A stretch of 64,000 bases of DNA, taken from contig OX030955.1 of NCBI GenBank assembly GCA_943735955.1, forward strand, positions 3,798,835-3,862,834, given 5' to 3'. Positions 57,601-64,000 of the stretch are shown here, piece after piece. The number at the start of each line of letters is the position of its first letter. Within the stretch, counting starts at the first letter, position 1. The position numbers and the translations under genes are program-made. The DNA is from Piscicola geometra. Its lineage: Eukaryota; Annelida; Clitellata; Hirudinida; Piscicolidae. The notes under the pieces are model-generated. The model was not told the origin of the DNA. It saw nothing but the letters and a program-made list of their open reading frames with translations, and did no database searches.

Positions 57601-60600
57601 AGTTGTAGCAGTGTCAAGTAGTGTGGTTTCAGTTGTAGCAGTGTCAAGGAGTGTGGTTTCAGTTGTAGCAGTGTCAAGTAGTGGTGTTTCAGTTGTAGCA
57701 GTGTCAAGGAGTGTGGCTTCAGTTGTAGCAGTGTCAAGGAGTGTGGCTTCAGTTGTAGCAGTGTCGAAGAGAGTTGTTTCAGTTGTAGCAGTGTCAAGCA
57801 GTGTGGTTTCAGTTGTAGCAGTGTCGAGAAGTGTGGTTTCAGTTGTCGCAGTGTCGAGTAGTGTGGTTTCAGATGTAGCAGTGTCAAGGAGTGTAGTTTC
57901 AGTTGTAGCAGTGTCAAGTAGTGGTGTTTCAGTTGTAGCAGTGTAAAGCAATGTGGTTTCAGTTGTAGCAGTGTCGAGAAGTGTGGTTTCAGTTGTCGCA
58001 GTGTCGAGCAGTGTGGTTTCAGTTGTAGCAGTGTCAAGGAGTGGTGTTTCAGTTGTAGCAGTGTCAAGGAGTGTGGTTTCAGTTGTAGCAGTGTCAAGGA
58101 GTGTGGTGTCGGTTGTAACAGTGTCAAGGAGTGTGGTTTCAGTTGTAGCAGTGTCAAGTAGTGTGGTTTCAGTTGTAGCAGTGTCGAAGAGTGTGGTTTC
58201 AGTTGTCGCAGTGTCGAGCAGTGTGGTTTCAGTTGTAGCAGTGTCAAAGAGTGGTGTTTTGGTTGTAACAGTAGAGAGGAGTGTGGTTTCAGTTGTAGCA
58301 GTGTCGAAGAGAGTGGTTTCAGTTGTAACATCAACTTCTTCCACTTCAGTTACTTCTTCTATTGATGGTGTGAAAGATGTGACAGGAACAGTAGTGGATT
58401 TTGTTGTTTCGATCTCTGCAGCAACAGTAGTTTCGAGTGTTGTGATTGTTGCATTAATGTCAAGTGTCGTTGGGGTAGTTGTAGCAGTGTCGAGATGTGT
58501 GGTTTCAGTTGTAGCAGTGTCAAGTAGTGTGGTTTCAGTTGTAGCAGTGTCAAGGAGTGTGGTTTCAGTTGTAGCAGTGTCAAGTAGTGGTGTTTCAGTT
58601 GTAGCAGTGTCAAGGAGTGTGGCCTCAATTGTAGCAGTGTCAAGGAGTGTGGCTTCAGTTGTAGCAGTGTCGAAGAGAGTTGTTTCAGTTGTAGCAGTGT
58701 CAAGCAGTGTGGTTTCAGTTGTAGCAGTGTCGAGAAGTGTGGTTTCAGTTGTCGCAGTGTCGAGTAGTGTGGTTTCAGATGTAGCAGTGTCAAGGAGTGT
58801 AGTTTCAGTTGTAGCAGTGTCAAGTAGTGGTGTTTCAGTTGTAGCAGTGTCAAGAAGTGTGGTTTCAGTTGTAGCAGTGTAAAGCAATGTGGTTTCAGTT
58901 GTAGCAGTGTCGAGAAGTGTGGTTTCAGTTGTCGCAGTGTCGAGCAGTGTGGTTTCAGTTGTAGCAGTGTCAGGGAGTGGTGTTTCAGTTGTAGCAGTGT
59001 CAAAGAGTGGTGTTTCGGTTGTAACAGTGGAGAGGAGTGTGGTTTCAGTTGTAGCAGTGTCGAAGAGAGTGGTTTCAGTTGTAACATCAACTTCTTCCAC
59101 TTCAGTTACTTCTTCTATTGATGGTGTGAAAGATGTGACAGGAACAGTAGTGGATTCGGTTGTTTCGATCTCTGCAGCAACAGTAGTTTCGAGTGTTGTG
59201 ATTGTTGCATTAATGTCAAGTGTCGTTGGGATAGTTGTAGCAGTGTCGAAATGTGTGGTTTCAGTTGTAGCAGTGTCAAGTAGTGTGGTTTCAGTTGTAG
59301 CAGTGTCAAAGAGAGTGGTTTCAGATGTAGCATCAACTTCTTCCACTTCAGTTACGTCTTCTATTGATGGTGTGAAAGATGTGATAGGAACAGTAGTGAA
59401 TTCGGTTGTTTCGATCTCTGCAGCAACAGTAGTTTCGAGTGTTGTGATTGTTGCATTAATGTCAAGTGTCGTTGGGATAGTTGTAGCAGTGTCGAGATGT
59501 GTGGTTTCAGTTGTAGCAGTGTCAAGTAGTGTGGTTTCAGTTGTAGCAGTGTCAAGGAGTGTGGTTTCAGTTGTAGCAGTGTCAAGTAGTGGTGTTTCAG
59601 TTGTAGCAGTGTCAAGGAGTGTGGCCTCAATTGTAGCAGTGTCAAGGAGTGTGGCTTCAGTTGTAGCAGTGTCGAAGAGAGTTGTTTCAGTTGTAGCAGT
59701 GTCAAGCAGTGTGGTTTCAGTTGTAGCAGTGTCGAGAAGTGTGGTTTCAGTTGTCGCAGTGTCGAGTAGTGTGGTTTCAGATGTAGCAGTGTCAAGGAGT
59801 GTAGTTTCAGTTGTAGCAGTGTCAAGTAGTGGTGTTTCAGTTGTAGCAGTGTCAAGAAGTGTGGTTTCAGTTGTAGCAGTGTAAAGCAATGTGGTTTCAG
59901 TTGTAGCAGTGTCGAGAAGTGTGGTTTCAGTTGTCGCAGTGTCGAGCAGTGTGGTTTCAGTTGTAGCAGTGTCAAGGAGTGGTGTTTCAGTTGTAGCAGT
60001 GTCAAGGAGTGTGGTTTCAGTTGTAGCAGTGTCAATGAGTGTGGTGTCGGTTGTAACAGTGTCGAGGAGTGTGGTTTCAGTTGTAGCAGTGTCAAGTAGT
60101 GTGGTTTCAGTTGTAGCAGTGTCGAAGAGTGTGGTTTCAGTTGTCGCAGTGTCGAGCAGTGTGGTTTCAGTTGTAGCAGTGTCAAAGAGTGGTGTTTCGG
60201 TTGTAACAGTGGAGAGGAGTGTGGTTTCAGTTGTAGCAGTGTCGAAGAGAGTGGTTTCAGTTGTAACATCAACTTCTTCCACTTCAGTTACGTCTTCTAT
60301 TGATGGTGTGAAAGATGTGATAGGAACAGTAGTGAATTCGGTTGTTTCGATCTCTTCAGCAACAGTAGTTTCGAGTGTTGTGATTGTTGCATTAATGTCA
60401 AGTGTCGTTGGGATAGTTGTGGCAGTGTCGAGATGTGTGGTTTCAGTTGTAGCAGTGTCAAGGAGTGTGGTTTCAGTTGTAGCAGTGTCGAGGAGTGTGG
60501 TTTCAGTTGCAACAGTGTCGAAGAGTGTGGTTTCAGTTGTAGCAGTGTCGAAGAGTGTGGTTTCAGTTGTCGCAGTGTCGAGCAGTGTGGTTTCAGTTGT

Positions 60601-63600
60601 AGCAGTGTCAAGTAGTGTGGTTTCAGTTGTAGCAGTGTCAAAGAGAGTGGTTTCAGATGTAGCATCAACTTCTTCTACTTCAGTTACGTCTTCTATTGAT
60701 GATGTGAAAGATGTGATAGGAACAGTAGTGGATTCGGTTGTTTCGATCTCTGCAGCAACAGTAGTTTCGAGTGTTGTGATTGTTGCATTAATGTCAAGTG
60801 TCGTTGGGATAGTTGTAGCAGTGTCGAGATGTGTGGTTTCAGTTGTAGCAGTGTCAAGTAGTGTGGTTTCAATTGTAGCAGTGTCAAGGAGTGTGGTTTC
60901 AGTTGTTGCAGTGTCAAGTAGTGGTGTTTCAGTTGTAGCAGTGTCAAGGAGTGTGGCTTCAGTTGTAGCAGTGTCGAAGAGAGTTGTTTCAGTTGTAGCA
61001 GTGTCAAGCAATGTGGTTTCAGTTGTAGCAGTGTCGAGAAGTGTGGTTTCAGTTGTCGCAGTGTCGAGCAGTGTGGTTGCAGTTGTAGCAGTGTCAAGGA
61101 GTGGTGTTTCAGTTGTAGCAGTGTCAAGTAGTGTGGTTTCAGTTGGAGCAGTGTCGAGTAGTGTGGTTTCAGTTGTAGCAGTGTCAAGCAGTGTCGTTTT
61201 AGTTGTAGCAGTGTCAAAGAGAGTGGTTTCAGATGTAGCATCAACTTCTTCCACTTCAGTTACTTCTTCTATTGATGGTGTGAAAGATGTGACAGGAACA
61301 GTAGTGGATTCGGTTGTTTCGATCTCTGCAGCAACAGTAGTTTCGAGTGTTGTGATTGTTGCATTAATGTCAAGTGTCGTTGGGATAGTTGTAGCAGTGT
61401 CGAAATGTGTGGTTTCAGTTGTAGCAGTGTCAAGTAGTGTGGTTTCAGTTGTAGCAGTGTCAAAGAGAGTGGTTTCAGATGTAGCATCAACTTCTTCCAC
61501 TTCAGTTACGTCTTCTATGGATGGTGTGAAAGATGTGATAGGAACAGTAGTGAATTCGGTTGTTTCGATCTCTGCAGCAACAGTAGTTTCGAGTGTTGTG
61601 ATTGTTGCATTAATGTCAAGTGTCGTTGGGGTAGTTGTAGCAGTGTCGAGATGTGTGGTTTCAGTTGTAGCAGTGTCAATTAGTGTGGTTTCAGTTGTAG
61701 CAGTGTCAAGGAGTGTGGTTTCAGTTGTAGCAGTGTCAAGTAGTGGTGTTTCAGTTGTAGCAGTGTCAAGGAGTGTGGCCTCAATTGTAGCAGTGTCAAG
61801 GAGTGTGGCTTCAGTTGTAGCAGTGTCGAAGAGAGTTGTTTCAGTTGTAGCAGTGTCAAGCAGTGTGGTTTCAGTTGTAGCAGTGTCGAGAAGTGTGGTT
61901 TCAGTTGTTGCAGTGTCGAGTAGTGTGGTTTCAGATGTAGCAGTGTCAAGGAGTGTAGTTTCAGTTGTAGCAGTGTCAAGAAGTGGTGTTTCAGTTGTAG
62001 CAGTGTCAAGAAGTGTGGATTCAGTTGTAGCAGTGTAAAGCAATGTGGTTTCAGTTGTAGCAGTGTCGAGAAGTGTGGTTTCAGTTGTCGCAGTGTCGAG
62101 CAGTGTGGTTTCAGTTGTAGCAGTGTCAAGGAGTGGTGTTTCAGTTGTAGCAGTGTCAAGGAGTGTGGTTTCAGTTGTAGCAGTGTCAATGAGTGTGGTG
62201 TCGGTTGTAACAGTGTCGAGGAGTGTGGTTTCAGTTGTAGCAGTGTCAAGTAGTGTGGTTTCAGTTGTAGCAGTGTCGAAGAGTGTGGTTTCAGTTGTCG
62301 CAGTGTCGAGCAGTGTGGTTTCAGTTGTAGCAGTGTCAAAGAGTGGTGTTTCGGTTGTAACAGTGGAGAGGAGTGTGGTTTCAGTTGTAGCAGTGTCGAA
62401 GAGAGTGGTTTCAGTTGTAACATCAACTTCTTCCACTTCAGTTACTTCTTCTATTGATGGTGTGAAAGATGTGACAGGAACAGTAGTGGATTCGGTTGTT
62501 TCGATCTCTGCAGCAACAGTAGTTTCGAGTGTTGTGATTGTTGCATTAATGTCAGGTGTCGTTGGGATAGTTGTAGCAGTGTCGAAATGTGTGGTTTCAG
62601 TTGTAGCAGTGTCAAGTAGTGTGGTTTCAGTTGTAGCAGTGTCAAAGAGAGTGGTTTCAGATGTAGCATCAACTTCTTCCACTTCAGTTACGTCTTCTAT
62701 TGATGGTGTGAAAGATGTGATAGGAACAGTAGTGAATTCGGTTGTTTCGATCTCTGCAGCAACAGTAGTTTCGAGTGTTGTGATTGTTGCATTAATGTCA
62801 AGTGTCGTTGGGGTAGTTGTAGCAGTGTCGAGATGTGTGGTTTCAGTTGTAGCAGTGTCAAGTAGTGTGGTTTCAGTTGTAGCAGTGTCAAGGAGTGTGG
62901 CTTCAGTTGTAGCAGTGTCAAGGAGTGTGGCTTCAGTTGTAGCGGTGTCGAAGAGAGTTGTTTCAGTTGTAGCAGTGTCAAGCAGTGTGGTTTCAGTTGT
63001 AGCAGTGTCGAGAAGTGTGGTTTCAGTTGTCGCAGTGTCGAGTAGTGTGGTTTCAGATGTAGCAGTGTCAAGGAGTGTGGTTTCAGTTGTAGCAGTGTCA
63101 AGGAGTGTGGCTTCAGTTGTAGCAGTGTCGAGAAGTGTGGTTTCAGTTGTCGCAGTGTCGAGTAGTGTGGTTTCAGATGTAGCAGTGTCAAGGAGTGTGG
63201 TTTCAGTTGTAGCAGTGTCAAGTAGTGGTGTTTCAGTTGTAGCAGTGTCAAGAAGTGTGGTTTCAGTTGTAGCAGTGTCAAGCAATGTGGTTTTAGTGGT
63301 AGCAGTGTCGAGAAGTGTGGTTTCAGTTGTCGCAGTGTCGAGCAGTGTGGTTTCAGTTGTAGCAGTGTCAAGGAGTGGTGTTTCAGTTGTAGCAGTGTCA
63401 AGGAGTGTGGTTTCAGTTGTAGCAGTGTCAAGGAGTGTGGTGTCGGTTGTAACAGTGTCGAGGAGTGTGGTTTCAGTTGTAGCAGTGTCAAGTAGTATGG
63501 TTTCAGTTGTAGCAGTGTCGAAGAGTGTGGTTTCAGTTGTCGCAGTGTCGAGCAGTGTGGTTTCAGTTGTAGCAGTGTCAAAGAGTGGTGTTTCGGTTGT

Positions 63601-64000
63601 AAAAGTGGAGAGAAGTGTGGTTTCAAATGTAGCAGTGTCGAAGAGAATGGTTTCAGTTGTAACATCAACTTCTTCCACTTCAGTTACTTCTTCTATTGAT
63701 GGTGTGAAAGATGTGACAGGAACAGTAGTGGATTCGGTTGTTTCGATCTCTGCAGCAACAGTAGTTTCGAGTGTTGTGATTGTTGCATTAATGTCAAGTG
63801 TCGTTGGGATAGTGGTAGCAGTGTCGAAATGTGTGGTTTCAGTTGTAGCAGTGTCAAGTAGTGTGGTTTCAGTTGTAGCAGTGTCGAAGAGAGTTGTTTC
63901 AGTTGTAGCAGTGTCAAGCAGTGTGGTTTCAGTTGTAGCAGTGTCGAGAAGTGTGGTTTCAGTTATCGCAGTGTCGAGTAGTGTGGTTTCAGATGTAGCA
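24504..64000 (-). CDS. Giant Thr-rich decapeptide-repeat protein (partial, 5' end outside window)
   Basis: One exon is open on the minus strand from the window edge at 64000 to 24770, more than 13,070 codons without a stop. An optimal donor (GTAAGT at 24769-24764) precedes the next exon 24618-24504. Joining them in phase replaces the apparent TAA at 24768-24766 and adds 38 residues beginning VAFHELEEESKGHESFERL and ending KEGKKIC. The protein is almost entirely TTETTLLDTA decapeptides and variants (LFDTA, TPLLDTA, VTTLFDTA, LNDTA), interrupted about 55 times by a linker of roughly 52 residues. The linker contains DINATITTLETTV and FTPSIEDVTEVEEVD. Thr dominates, Cys is absent from the repeats, and each decamer has two acidic and usually no basic residues. 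The composition suggests a secreted or surface mucin-like protein, possibly O-glycosylated. No signal peptide can be judged because the N-terminus is missing, and no family is recognised. Confidence 0.85.
25170..64000. repeat. Nested tandem repeat array: 30-bp unit within higher-order units
   Basis: The basic unit is 30 bp (one decapeptide). Runs of about 3 to 50 units are separated by a linker of about 155 bp that recurs about 55 times by my count. Whole blocks are then duplicated: 28881-29711 recurs at 29973-30803 (1092 bp apart), 27380-28163 at 30560-31343 (3180 bp), 33521-33794 at 34613-34886 (1092 bp), 39106-40779 at 42700-44343 (3594 bp), and 47469-48200 at 49797-50528 (2328 bp), with 47469-47783 again at 51675-51989. 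All offsets are multiples of three, so the frame survives. The array reaches the window edge. Confidence 0.93.

Noticed and set aside
25170..64000. CRISPR-like appearance of regular 30-bp repeats
   Set aside because: The repeats are contiguous with no unique spacers, code for a protein, and lie in an intron-containing animal-type genome.

Overview
The window reads as nuclear DNA of an animal, probably an invertebrate. It is AT-rich, its genes carry spliceosomal introns of roughly 50 to 500 bp (2.5 kb where a LINE has landed), and it holds CR1-like LINE, hAT and piggyBac elements. A hedgehog acyltransferase homologue also points to an animal. I cannot place it more precisely. Exon models were built by eye from reading frame, GT/AG sites, phase continuity and remembered family motifs, and have not been checked against transcripts.

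Left part (1-13026) is gene-dense. A coding end of unknown identity runs rightward to 156. It faces an HHAT-like MBOAT acyltransferase gene on the minus strand (235-2389, first exon unresolved). Next on the minus strand is a complete 11-exon METTL25B/RRNAD1-like methyltransferase gene (2862-6774, 390 residues). It is divergent from a complete 12-exon soluble inorganic pyrophosphatase gene (7014-13026, 338 residues), and only 239 bp separate the two start codons. The pyrophosphatase has a basic, mitochondrial-type leader ahead of a second good start codon, so one gene may supply both mitochondria and cytosol. A broken CR1-like LINE sits in its ninth intron. Many introns of this cluster carry GAT/ATC trinucleotide arrays arranged asymmetrically with respect to the sense strand.

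Middle part (13027-24503) is mostly non-coding and mobile-element DNA. It contains a hAT element with 12-bp inverted ends and an 8-bp target duplication (14480-15965), a decayed piggyBac element between TTAA sites (16759-18545), a 26-bp tandem repeat (21177-21339), and one unrecognised gene for an acidic Ser/Asp-rich protein (21822-23570).

Right part (24504-64000) is one extraordinary minus-strand gene. A single exon stays open from the right edge of the window to 24770, more than 13,000 codons. It encodes about a thousand copies of the decapeptide TTETTLLDTA and its variants, interrupted about 55 times by a conserved linker that carries an N-glycosylation sequon and an acidic segment. A consensus donor then leads to a small last exon (24618-24504) that replaces the apparent stop with a helical, non-repetitive C-terminus. 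The array is built from nested duplications of about 1 to 3.6 kb, all multiples of three. This giant mucin-like acidic protein is the most unusual object here; its 5' end lies outside the window.
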